From positions 1 through 27,270 of the forward strand of contig CALHQJ010000103.1 in assembly GCA_938036545.1 (NCBI GenBank): a stretch of 27,270 nt of DNA, written 5' to 3'. The notes beneath the pieces are model-generated. The model searched no databases. It was given only the letters and a program-made list of their open reading frames with translations, and was not told the DNA's origin. Below, piece by piece: positions 14,439 through 22,137 of this stretch; position 1 is the stretch's first letter, and each line of letters begins with the position of its first letter. The position numbers were made by a program, and so were the translations under genes. This stretch comes from an uncultured Clostridium sp. (GTDB taxonomy: Bacteria > Bacillota > Clostridia > Lachnospirales > Lachnospiraceae).

Positions 14439-15461
14439 CTATATCGGCTTTCCAGCCAGAATTTCCATATAGTCTTTGTAATTTTCTTCTAACAGCTTTG
14501 GCGTATCCAGATGGTAAGGACACTTGCTGCTGCATTGTCCGCAGTGCAGGCAGTTTTCAATCTGTTTCATCTTCTCCTGTACTTCCTTGGTAAGCTGCGC
14601 TTCAGAGGGAGACCTGCGGATCATCAAAGACATACGGGCGCAGTTATTAATCTCAATTCCCACCGGACAAGGCATACAGTAGCCGCAGCCCCGACAGAAA
14701 TTCCCAGCCAGCTCAGCTCTGTCGTGAGCAATAATCTCCTGTATTTCTTTTGTCATTACAGGCGGCTCATAGACATAGCCAATAAATTCATCCAATTCCT
14801 TTTCTCTCTGGACTCCCCAGATTGGAAGTACATGGTCAAACTGATCCAGATAGGCATAGGCAGCGGCAGAATTGGTAATCAAACCGCCGGACAGCGCTTT
14901 CATAGCGATAAAACCAATATTCTGTTCTTTACACCGATTGACAAGAGCCAAATCCCTCTCGGAAGCCAGATAGCAAAACGGAAACTGCAGGGTTTCATAA
15001 AGGCCGGATTCCACTGCTTCTTCTGCTACTGCAAGGCTGTGGTTGGTAATGCCGATATGACGAACCTTTCCCTGTTTCTTTGCCTCCAGCATGGCCTCAT
15101 AAAGTCCTGTGCCATCTCCTGGCTTTGGACAGAAGGCCGGATTGTGGAACTGGTAAATGTCAATATAATCTGTCTTTAACAGAGACAGGCTGGTTTCTAA
15201 ATCCTTCCAAAAATCCTCTGCTGTTTCTGCCGCCGTTTTGGTTGCAATATAAATCTGATCCCGAACATCAGACAGCGCTTCTCCAATTTTTTCTTCACTG
15301 TCTGTATAAGCTCTTGCCGTATCAAAAAACGTAATTCCGCTCTCAAAAGCTTTCCTTAAAAGCAGTCCTGCATCCTCCATGGATACTCTCTGAACCGGCA
15401 AAGCCCCGAATCCATTTTTATTGACTGTAATCCCTGTCTTACCCAGTGTTACCTGTGACAT
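14439..15461 (-). CDS. Aldo/keto reductase with C-terminal 4Fe-4S domain
   Basis: The N-terminal two thirds is an AKR barrel with the catalytic tetrad visible: Asp47 and Tyr52 in FFDTARAYTDSEEKIGEAL, Lys75 in YIATKT, and His106 in YQFHNP. The C-terminus holds ferredoxin-like cysteine clusters, CxxCxxCxxCP at 256-266 (with Cys274) and CxxCxxCxxxCP at 304-315, expected to bind iron-sulfur clusters. Members of this oxidoreductase group are frequent in anaerobes, and their substrates are mostly unknown. It begins 24 bp after the TPR-like gene, with AAAGGAG, and is probably cotranscribed with it. Confidence 0.92.
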   Translation of the reverse strand: MSQVTLGKTGITVNKNGFGALPVQRVSMEDAGLLLRKAFESGITFFDTARAYTDSEEKIGEALSDVRDQIYIATKTAAETAEDFWKDLETSLSLLKTDYIDIYQFHNPAFCPKPGDGTGLYEAMLEAKKQGKVRHIGITNHSLAVAEEAVESGLYETLQFPFCYLASERDLALVNRCKEQNIGFIAMKALSGGLITNSAAAYAYLDQFDHVLPIWGVQREKELDEFIGYVYEPPVMTKEIQEIIAHDRAELAGNFCRGCGYCMPCPVGIEINNCARMSLMIRRSPSEAQLTKEVQEKMKQIENCLHCGQCSSKCPYHLDTPKLLEENYKDYMEILAGKPI

Positions 15462-15485
15462 TGTTCTGCTCCTTTCTTCCCTTTC

Positions 15486-16298
15486 TTAAACCATTCCCCG
15501 ATATTCCTGCTTCCACTGCCTGATCAGCCTGGAAGCTCCTTCCAACTTCTCAGCAGAATCTTTTTCAAACAGTCCTTCCAGCTTTAAAATGCTCTCCGAA
15601 GCCTTTGCTCTCTCCCTGGCCTCTCCGATGTCTTTTTCCCAGGCTTCTCTCTGCTCTTCATTAACCGGAGGAAGGTGGTGTTTTCTGTCTGTCATTCCCT
15701 CGCCTGTCCGGCTCAGGTAATACATTCTTTTTAAAATGTCCTCACTCTTTCGGAAGCTATAGGCTCTTTCAAAAGAAGCCCCTGCCTTCTGAAACTGGAA
15801 CATTCTGGCCTGGGTACAGCCAAGGCTGCACCACACCTTTTCCAAAAATTCATCGGTTACTGCTCCGCCCTTAGGCAGCCCGGTAATCTTTTCATAAATG
15901 GCGGCCGCCTTTCCATACTGCTTTCTTTCAAACATATAATCCCCTTTTTGTCGGGCGTATTCCGGCGGGGGAAGCTTTTTCAGTGCTGCGGCCTCCTGGC
16001 GGAACTTGGCCTGCTCTGCTGAAGAATAGTATCCGGATTCAGACAGGATTAAAAACAGAAGCTGATCGGCGTCTCCCTTTCCGCTCATCCATTTTTCCAA
16101 CTTAGCCGCCAGGGTTTCCATATCCAGTTCTTCCCGTATAAAGGCGATTAAATGCTCATCTGCAAAGCCGTCCAGTACCAGCAGAGGATTGTGGTAAATC
16201 ACATAACAAAGTTCTGCCGAAGACCAGATGCGAATCCCCAAAGCTTCGATATAGTAAGGATTTTTTACCGGCTCCTGCCGGCAGACCATCAGGCTCAT
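15486..16298 (-). CDS. TPR-like protein of unknown function (270 aa), partner of the Hsp70-like protein
   Basis: The first 50 residues (YYIEALGIRIWSSAELCYVI...) form a compact, partly hydrophobic segment without signal peptide. Residues about 110-200 look like two or three TPR units (ARQKGDYMFERKQYGKAAAI and LGCTQARMFQFQKAGASFER). The C-terminus (about 205-265) is a charged helix. It overlaps the Hsp70-like gene by ATGA and has AGGAGG at good spacing, so the two are coupled. TPR proteins often act as adaptors or co-chaperones of Hsp70-type ATPases, and that is the simplest idea. I recognise no characterised family. Confidence 0.85.
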   Translation of the reverse strand: MSLMVCRQEPVKNPYYIEALGIRIWSSAELCYVIYHNPLLVLDGFADEHLIAFIREELDMETLAAKLEKWMSGKGDADQLLFLILSESGYYSSAEQAKFRQEAAALKKLPPPEYARQKGDYMFERKQYGKAAAIYEKITGLPKGGAVTDEFLEKVWCSLGCTQARMFQFQKAGASFERAYSFRKSEDILKRMYYLSRTGEGMTDRKHHLPPVNEEQREAWEKDIGEARERAKASESILKLEGLFEKDSAEKLEGASRLIRQWKQEYRGMV

Positions 16299-17515
16299 AG
16301 TCTCACCTCCTGGCGCACAACTACATCGCTTGCCGGAAACAAATCTCCAAATCCCTTATCCCGAATGGCAACAGCCATGGTGGATTCATTCAGAAATCCA
16401 ATGCTTACCTGAAGCCTGGTGGTCCAGGCCGGCCGATCGGGAAACTCTCTCAAAGAAATAGACACCTTTCGTTTCTTCTTCGGATCCATGGGAGTAATCA
16501 TAAATTCTATATTTTTGTTTTCATCCATCAGAAAATCCATAGCAGTCCTGCATTCATACCAGTTTTCTCCGGCTCCCGCAATCACAAGCTGGGTTTTCTT
16601 TTCTTTATAAAGAATCTCCATGGAAACCGTAGACTTTAGCCGGCCTTCGCAAATACAGGTAAAGGAATGTTTTCCGCTGCCCTGCAGATAGTCTGCCCCG
16701 CGGAAGGCCGCTCCCTTAGCAAACAGGGCATTTTCCGCATAAACCTTTCTTCTGCGGCAGATCATTTTTATAAATTCCGGCGCCCAGTCCTGTTTTTCAA
16801 ATCCCTTTCCGGAAAGAACAATAGTAGAAAACAGTTTATGCTCCAGCAGCCGTTCCCCGCAGGAACACAAAATCTTATCTGCCAGCTTTGCTCCGGAAGA
16901 CGTGGCTAAAATATCCGGATCAAAACTTTCTTCTAAAATTTCGCTTTCTGCCACAACCATCATTTTCTGAAGTCCTCTCTGGACTTTTAACTCATAGTAT
17001 GAAAGGCGGTCCGCTGACAAATCAAACATTCCTACCTGGCTGCGCCATACTTCCTTTTTCTGATTTAAAATATAATAAACAAAGCTTTCCTCATGGCTGA
17101 TGATATGCACCTTTTCCCTGGCAATCCCCAGGTAATCGGCGCAGTACAGAAAGCTGTCCATTACCTTTCGCTCTAATCCTGGCAGCGTTACCACCAGCTG
17201 ATCGATTTCTTCTTCTCCAAACTCCTGAACCGGAATTTTCAATACCCTGTCCATATAAAGCTCTAAAAGCCGGAGTGCTTCGTATTTCACGCCGTCTATC
17301 GTAGCCGTGCCGTCTCTGGATACCAGATTCAGAAGCTTATCTACCAAAACTCCGTTTCCTACCAGATTGCAGGCATATGCGTCCTTTCCCACATACCATT
17401 CTTCCTCGTTTTTCGACCGGCAGATGATTGTTGGAAAAGTCCAGCTTGTTTCCTTTTCATAACAGCTTAACTGAGTATAGGCGTCGCACAAATCCAACCC
17501 GATTATCAGTCCCAT
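16295..17515 (-). CDS. Divergent Hsp70/actin-fold protein (406 aa)
   Basis: The five signature blocks of the Hsp70/actin fold appear in order: phosphate-1 IIGLDLCDAYTQLS (4-17), connect-1 EESFVYYILN (142-151), phosphate-2 VGMFDLSADRLSYYEL (161-176), adenosine TIVLSGKGFE (231-240) and connect-2 ENALFAKGAAFRG (261-273). The glycines and threonines that usually hold the phosphates are replaced, by CDA in phosphate-1 and SADR in phosphate-2, although the aspartates remain. ATP binding or hydrolysis may therefore be altered. Residues 280-406 are beta-rich and may correspond to a substrate-binding domain. It may belong to a Pfam DUF (DUF5716, from memory). It lies 24 bp after the 1194-residue protein gene and overlaps the TPR-like gene. 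Confidence 0.82.
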   Translation of the reverse strand: MGLIIGLDLCDAYTQLSCYEKETSWTFPTIICRSKNEEEWYVGKDAYACNLVGNGVLVDKLLNLVSRDGTATIDGVKYEALRLLELYMDRVLKIPVQEFGEEEIDQLVVTLPGLERKVMDSFLYCADYLGIAREKVHIISHEESFVYYILNQKKEVWRSQVGMFDLSADRLSYYELKVQRGLQKMMVVAESEILEESFDPDILATSSGAKLADKILCSCGERLLEHKLFSTIVLSGKGFEKQDWAPEFIKMICRRRKVYAENALFAKGAAFRGADYLQGSGKHSFTCICEGRLKSTVSMEILYKEKKTQLVIAGAGENWYECRTAMDFLMDENKNIEFMITPMDPKKKRKVSISLREFPDRPAWTTRLQVSIGFLNESTMAVAIRDKGFGDLFPASDVVVRQEVRL

Positions 17516-17539
17516 AGTTCTCCTCTATCTTCACCTGAT

Positions 17540-20500
17540 TTACGGCAGGGAAAACAGTTCCTCCACTGTCGCATTTTTAATCAGGTATTCCTTCATTTTT
17601 TTCTTTAAACCGGCTTCTTCGCCATTGGTAATGCATTTGCTCATTTCATTTAAACAGGAAAAACGGCTGTCCTTTCCCTGTCCGCTTTCTGCCTGGGCCG
17701 AAATCACCTGGCACTGTTTCTTTCCCTGAGCCATTAATACCGAATTGCCATTTTTGTATTCATAAACCCTGTATTCCAGAGTTTCACCATCAAATAACAC
17801 TTTTTCCATCACAAAGATTCCCTGGTATACCCGATGCATTTCCTCGCTGTGAAATTCTTCTTCATCAGGAAGTACCCGAACTCTCAATACGATTCTGGAA
17901 TCTCTGTCTCCCTTATACTGGATCATCACCTTATCCATAATGTCTTTGGGAATCTGCACAAATCGTCCCAGCTTTTTGAAATAAGGAAAAACCAGTCCTG
18001 CATCCAGCAGAAAATCCACTACCTGCTGGCACAAAATTTTCTGTTCGTCGCTTAACCTTCCCTGGTCCGAATAAAATCTAGTCAGGGACAACAGATAAAT
18101 GGTGGGAATTCGTTCTCTATCAGGGGTATTTTTTACCAGTCCCTCCAGATATTCAAATATCCGTCCCTCCGGCTGTGCGTCGCGGTAAAAATAATCCGTA
18201 CACTTTACGGCAAAATATGCCTTTACAATGCTGTCCGACGTTTTCTTTCTGGAGGCATACAGGTCAAACACTGCATCCATTCTCTCCTGACAGCCGGAAA
18301 ACAGCATCTGGGCCAGCAGCCGTTCTTCCATGTCGTAGGTATCCACATGGTATTCCACTCCCTGCATCAATATACGGTACATCGTTCCTGCAGGGCCATT
18401 GTAGTACTGGCACAGATAATCTAAAATAACCGAATCTGCGCTTCCTGCGTCAAAGACCTGGACCGCCAGCCTGGAAAGAAATTCATCCTCATCAAAAAGC
18501 TTTTGTAAAATCATTTTAGTGCACAGCTTCAGCCGCCGTCCCGTACTGATTTCCGTTATCCCGTACTTTTTCATCATATCGTAGGCTTCCATCAGATAGT
18601 TCTGACGGATCAGAGTATCGCAGATACCGGTGCGCTCTTCCCTGCTGATATGATCCTTATCCAGCATTAACAGATAGCTTAAATCAGCGCCTCCCTTTTC
18701 CTCCTGGGATGCCTTTTTCTGATAATAAGCAATGGATTTGGAAAGAAGCTGCTTTTCATAAAGGGGATTCAGATTCAAATCCTTTAACGCCCGTTCCAAA
18801 AGGGCGGCTTCTTCATCCATTTCTGCTCCCTGCTCTCCAATCTGGCGGCAGGCTCTCAAACACAGCATGGGGTGTTCCGGGTAAACTTCAAAACACCGCT
18901 TTTCCAGATCCGGCTTATCCATTACCGCAGTCTTAATGTAGCGGATATTGGTATACCGGTTCCCATAACCGTCCTGGAATAAAATAACGCTTTTATCTAA
19001 AAACAGCGGTACATAGGCAACGCCGTCCCGTAACAGGAAAATATCCTCATCTAAGGTTTCTTCATACCGTACAATAACGTAAAGCATCTCCGGATTGCGG
19101 CAGGAAATCCGGTAAGACCGCAAAATAGACGGCAAAATCTTTGCTACCGGCACGTCAATTACGTCTCTGTAAATCATTTTGTCATACAGAACCGCCAGAT
19201 TGCTGTCTATATTGGCTGCAAACAGCTGTTCCATGGCAAACTGTTCCATATCCCGTTCATAAGCCTTGTAAAGGTCAGAAGACGGATTGAGATAGGTAAG
19301 AATATTTTTGTACAATACCGCCTTGGTATGGCTGTCCAGTTCCTGGGAATAGGAAAAATACAGCAGCACTTCCTTTGGAAGGCTGTGATTAAAATCCTCC
19401 GGCAGGGCATATAAGTAATACTCATACAGCCTGGTCAGATTAATCTGCTCTTTTAAAGCCAGCTCATACCATGCAAAATCCTCCGGGCTGCGGCAGTCCC
19501 CTTTGATCCGCATACAGCAGATGGCTTCTAAAAGGCGGCGTTTCGGATAATCCTGATACAGCCTGACCAAAAGGCGGCTGTACAGAGGATTGTAATATCT
19601 GGCAGTTCCTGCGGCTCTGGCGGCCTTTTCGGCAAGCCCTTCTCCCACCAGTCCGTGAGCCACTCCATAGGACAGCACCTGAAGTTCAAACTGAGTCATT
19701 CCCCGCAGTAAATCCGGATGAGCCGATAAAATCAGACAGGCCTTCTGATATAAAAACGGACTCCGAAATCCCCATGTATATAATTCTGCCATTTCCGCCA
19801 GGGTCATGGCCGGATTTTCCTCCATTTCCGGCTCCAGCTTTAAGCGGAGGAAAAACAGATAAGGGTAACTGTGGCTTTCTGTCAGATATTTGCAAACCAG
19901 ACGAATCAGAGAATCTTTCTGGCTCTGGTTGGGATTCAATTCCAGGGAAAGATACTGAAAGAAACAGTACAGCTCCACATCATCCCGACGGCTGGAAAGC
20001 ACCTGATCCCGAATCTCGTCTAACAGCATGACCGCCTGCTCCTTCTGTTCTAAAAGGATGCAGCATTCTGCTGACAAAAGGGATGTCTTGGCGTCCTGGG
20101 GCTTGAATCCTTTTAACGTATCCAGCTGCTTTTTCATTCGGCCAAGAATCAGGGATTCTTCATATTTGCCGCTCTCATAATCCTGGCGCAGAGACAGGTA
20201 GGTTCCATATCCCTTTTTCCATTCCAGGTAATCTAAGTCCCCTTCTTCTTTTGTCTCGGCTCCCTCTACCCTGATTTGAACGGTCACCTGCTCCCTGACA
20301 GTCTTCAACCGGATAATCCCCTGGTTTTCTCCCTTGTGAAGGAATCTGGGATGTATCCGGTATCCAATCTGGCAGACGTCCCCGTCAAAGTCTTCTTCTC
20401 TGACCTGAGAGCGCACCAGTTCTAAAAAGCCGCCTTCTGCCTCCAGCTGAATATTCACATATCCCCAGGTACTTTTCCGGATTTCAATGGTATCCACAAT

Positions 20501-21124
20501 GGAAGTCCCTGGAGTCCGGTATACTCTGTCCCTGTCTTCCACCGTAATAGTTACCGCTTCCTTGACCTGTAGGGCTGTCAAAAACTCCTCCAGCAGGTTT
20601 TCCCGGTTAGTACGGCCTTTTAACCCGTCATAAACAGCCCGTATATACATATCCTGCATAAAGGGCGCATCAATAAAATCCTGATATTCAAACAGCCGTA
20701 AAGCAGTCTCTCTGTCTCTTTTGGCCAGATTTGAAAAATCCCTGGCCGTCTTTAAATTTCCAAGGGCCTGGCCGGACGTTCCAGACTGTACCTGGAACAC
20801 AAAGGGGATTTCCTTCTCCCCGCCATTGGTCACAAGGAAAAAGCTGCCACGGATTTGATCTCCATTTTCCAAATAAGTTGTATCTATCTCATATAAAATC
20901 CGGCTGCGAAGGCCGCCAAAGGCTTCTGTCAGAACCTTGACCCGATAGTGACTGGAATAAACAAGTCCTTTCATGCTGAGCCCGTTGCTGCTGGCCAGAT
21001 TGATTTCTCCTCTGCTGATCTCCTGGGCTGGAATGTGTTCGTTCAGCTTTTCCGGAACAATGAGAAACTCCGGATTCTGAAAATCCACGATTCCTTTTGC
21101 CAGCCGGTTGATCTTTTCTCTCAT
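17540..21124 (-). CDS. 1194-residue protein with beta-rich ends and helical solenoid, unknown function
   Basis: The N-terminal third is beta-rich, with two apparent sandwich-like domains (about residues 45-115, e.g. GLVYSSHYRVKVLTEAFGG, and 190-295). Residues about 305-1060 are helical with repeated aromatic/Leu patterns like a TPR solenoid (ALYKNILTYLNPSSDLYKAY). The last 120 residues are again beta-rich (RVLPDEEEFHSEEMHRVYQG). There is no signal peptide or membrane helix, so it is cytoplasmic. The start ATG at 21124 has AGAGGTGG, and a dedicated promoter is present at 21144-21172. It leads an operon with the Hsp70-like and TPR-like proteins. It may correspond to DUF5717 (from memory). It looks like a large scaffold or client-binding platform. 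Confidence 0.85.
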   Translation of the reverse strand: MREKINRLAKGIVDFQNPEFLIVPEKLNEHIPAQEISRGEINLASSNGLSMKGLVYSSHYRVKVLTEAFGGLRSRILYEIDTTYLENGDQIRGSFFLVTNGGEKEIPFVFQVQSGTSGQALGNLKTARDFSNLAKRDRETALRLFEYQDFIDAPFMQDMYIRAVYDGLKGRTNRENLLEEFLTALQVKEAVTITVEDRDRVYRTPGTSIVDTIEIRKSTWGYVNIQLEAEGGFLELVRSQVREEDFDGDVCQIGYRIHPRFLHKGENQGIIRLKTVREQVTVQIRVEGAETKEEGDLDYLEWKKGYGTYLSLRQDYESGKYEESLILGRMKKQLDTLKGFKPQDAKTSLLSAECCILLEQKEQAVMLLDEIRDQVLSSRRDDVELYCFFQYLSLELNPNQSQKDSLIRLVCKYLTESHSYPYLFFLRLKLEPEMEENPAMTLAEMAELYTWGFRSPFLYQKACLILSAHPDLLRGMTQFELQVLSYGVAHGLVGEGLAEKAARAAGTARYYNPLYSRLLVRLYQDYPKRRLLEAICCMRIKGDCRSPEDFAWYELALKEQINLTRLYEYYLYALPEDFNHSLPKEVLLYFSYSQELDSHTKAVLYKNILTYLNPSSDLYKAYERDMEQFAMEQLFAANIDSNLAVLYDKMIYRDVIDVPVAKILPSILRSYRISCRNPEMLYVIVRYEETLDEDIFLLRDGVAYVPLFLDKSVILFQDGYGNRYTNIRYIKTAVMDKPDLEKRCFEVYPEHPMLCLRACRQIGEQGAEMDEEAALLERALKDLNLNPLYEKQLLSKSIAYYQKKASQEEKGGADLSYLLMLDKDHISREERTGICDTLIRQNYLMEAYDMMKKYGITEISTGRRLKLCTKMILQKLFDEDEFLSRLAVQVFDAGSADSVILDYLCQYYNGPAGTMYRILMQGVEYHVDTYDMEERLLAQMLFSGCQERMDAVFDLYASRKKTSDSIVKAYFAVKCTDYFYRDAQPEGRIFEYLEGLVKNTPDRERIPTIYLLSLTRFYSDQGRLSDEQKILCQQVVDFLLDAGLVFPYFKKLGRFVQIPKDIMDKVMIQYKGDRDSRIVLRVRVLPDEEEFHSEEMHRVYQGIFVMEKVLFDGETLEYRVYEYKNGNSVLMAQGKKQCQVISAQAESGQGKDSRFSCLNEMSKCITNGEEAGLKKKMKEYLIKNATVEELFSLP

Positions 21125-21143
21125 TTTACCACCTCTAAACCGT

Positions 21144-21172
21144 ATTCTAACACATTTCGACAGGATTGGAAA
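21144..21172 (-). promoter_or_regulatory. Putative extended -10 promoter of the 1194-aa/Hsp70-like/TPR operon
   Basis: On the minus strand TTTCCA (21167-21172) and TAGAAT (21144-21149) are 17 bp apart, and TGT just before the -10 makes an extended -10 element. It follows a strong terminator and precedes the ATG at 21124. Confidence 0.55.
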
Positions 21173-21193
21173 GTAAAAAGCATAATCCTGTCG
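21158..21193. repeat. 10-bp perfect inverted repeat spanning terminator loop and promoter
   Basis: CGACAGGATT (21158-21167) and AATCCTGTCG (21184-21193) are exact complements 16 bp apart. One arm is part of the terminator stem-loop of the upstream gene; the other lies in the spacer of the following promoter. As DNA it could be an operator; as RNA it could compete with the terminator hairpin. Confidence 0.6.
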
Positions 21194-21204
21194 GGATTAT
21201 GCTT
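21178..21204 (-). terminator. Intrinsic terminator after the 90-residue membrane protein gene
   Basis: On the minus strand a perfect 11-bp stem AAGCATAATCC/GGATTATGCTT with loop CGACA is followed by TTTAC, giving a run of five Ts. The stop codon of the upstream gene lies in the 5' arm. It separates the argS-SNF2-DUF4364 group from the 1194-aa operon. Confidence 0.85.
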
Positions 21205-21469
21205 GGATTACGTTTGGCGTCACGATTTCCATATCAACGGCTTCCTTTTGCACTGGTACAGGTTCAATCTTTGATGCCGTCTCCCTAACCCGAAGATGGA
21301 GATAGGTCCGCAGCACCTTGACTGCCAGCACCACCAGGAAAACCGGAAGCACAAGACATAAGTAAACCTTGTATTTCAGCCACTTTTTCTTCTTTTCCAG
21401 CCGCCTGATCTCCTGCCTGATTTCCTGTCTGACTGCTCCTATATAAGATAGGGATTTTTGTTTCTTCAT
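21197..21469 (-). CDS. Small membrane protein with basic cytoplasmic helix (90 aa)
   Basis: The N-terminal 40 residues are strongly basic and helical (VRQEIRQEIRRLEKKKKWLK). One transmembrane segment follows (about residues 42-59, VYLCLVLPVFLVVLAVKV), then an external tail of about 30 residues rich in Glu, Val and Pro. ATG at 21469 follows AGGAGG with 4-bp spacing; a longer in-frame reading back into the DUF4364 gene is rejected. It follows that gene by 17 bp and ends in the terminator. No known family recognised; the basic helix could bind nucleic acid or membrane lipid. Confidence 0.8.
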   Translation of the reverse strand: MKKQKSLSYIGAVRQEIRQEIRRLEKKKKWLKYKVYLCLVLPVFLVVLAVKVLRTYLHLRVRETASKIEPVPVQKEAVDMEIVTPNVIQA

Positions 21470-21486
21470 GGCTCCTCCTAACAATC

Positions 21487-22008
21487 TTAACTGCTCATTA
21501 GGGATTTCATGGCAAAGGCGTAAATCTCCTGGCTCTTTGCCCTCCACTGGCTGCACATAGATTCTGCCTGCTCCTTGTCGGGAACGGATAAGTTCAGTTC
21601 AATCAGCACGCTTTTTCCCTCCCGAACCTCACAGTGGACAATGTAATCCTGACTGGTGGATTTATAATAATCGGAAACCACTCCCACCTCGTCTCTGAGA
21701 CGGAACTTGTTTTCCTTTAAATACTGGTCAATATCTTCAATAATGGCTGGTGAAATCTTTTTGCCGAAAAACTCCAGCGTGTCCTCCCCTTCCTGGGTAA
21801 TCTCATACCTGCTGCTGTTGTGAAGAGTCTCCTTCCGTACCAGCCCTGCCTCCAGCAGTTCATTCAGCGCCTGCTGTAAGGTAAAGTACGTGGTGTACTC
21901 CCGTTCCAGAAAAAAGTTGGAAAGCTGTGCGTTGGTCAGCGGAAAATTCACCTGTTTTAACATATAAAGATTCATCAATTTATATAAAGTCATTGGTTCA
22001 GACAGCAT
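21487..22008 (-). CDS. DUF4364 family protein, winged-helix type (173 aa)
   Basis: The N-terminal 75 residues look like a PadR/MarR-type winged helix (LYKLMNLYMLKQVNFPLTNA, then LQQALNELLEAGLVRKE and SRYEITQEGEDTLEFF). A C-terminal alpha/beta domain follows, with the segment KSVLIELNLSVPDKEQAESM. This is the arrangement of DUF4364 proteins, common in Clostridia and of unknown role. It may be a transcriptional regulator. ATG at 22008 has AAGGAG. Miniature element D separates it from the SNF2 gene; before insertion the gap would have been about 30 bp, so the two probably formed one operon. Confidence 0.88.
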   Translation of the reverse strand: MLSEPMTLYKLMNLYMLKQVNFPLTNAQLSNFFLEREYTTYFTLQQALNELLEAGLVRKETLHNSSRYEITQEGEDTLEFFGKKISPAIIEDIDQYLKENKFRLRDEVGVVSDYYKSTSQDYIVHCEVREGKSVLIELNLSVPDKEQAESMCSQWRAKSQEIYAFAMKSLMSS

Positions 22009-22038
22009 ATTTTTCTCCTTGCATACAGTCCCACATTC

Positions 22039-22130
22039 GTAACAGTTCAGCCATGCATCTTCTTGCCTGCTTACAGCAGACAAGAAGCATCGGGCGTCTG
22101 CCCTATGAAGACTCAGAGCAGAACTGTTAC
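22039..22130. mobile_element. IS66-like miniature element, copy D (92 bp), 8-bp target duplication
   Basis: The ends are GTAACAGTTCAG and, reversed, GTAACAGTTCTG. The flanks are an exact direct repeat CCACATTC (22031-22038 and 22131-22138). Inside are a CTTCTTGCCTGC/AGCAGACAAGAAG hairpin and GGGCG/TGCCC hairpin shared with copy B, which lies in the opposite orientation and has an extra segment of about 60 bp. The right duplication touches the stop codon of the SNF2 gene. No coding capacity. Confidence 0.85.
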
Positions 22131-22137
22131 CCACATT

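Noticed and set aside
14511..15179. 222-codon plus-strand reading frame
   Set aside because: Antisense to the aldo/keto reductase with conserved active-site and iron-sulfur motifs; no promoter or ribosome site.
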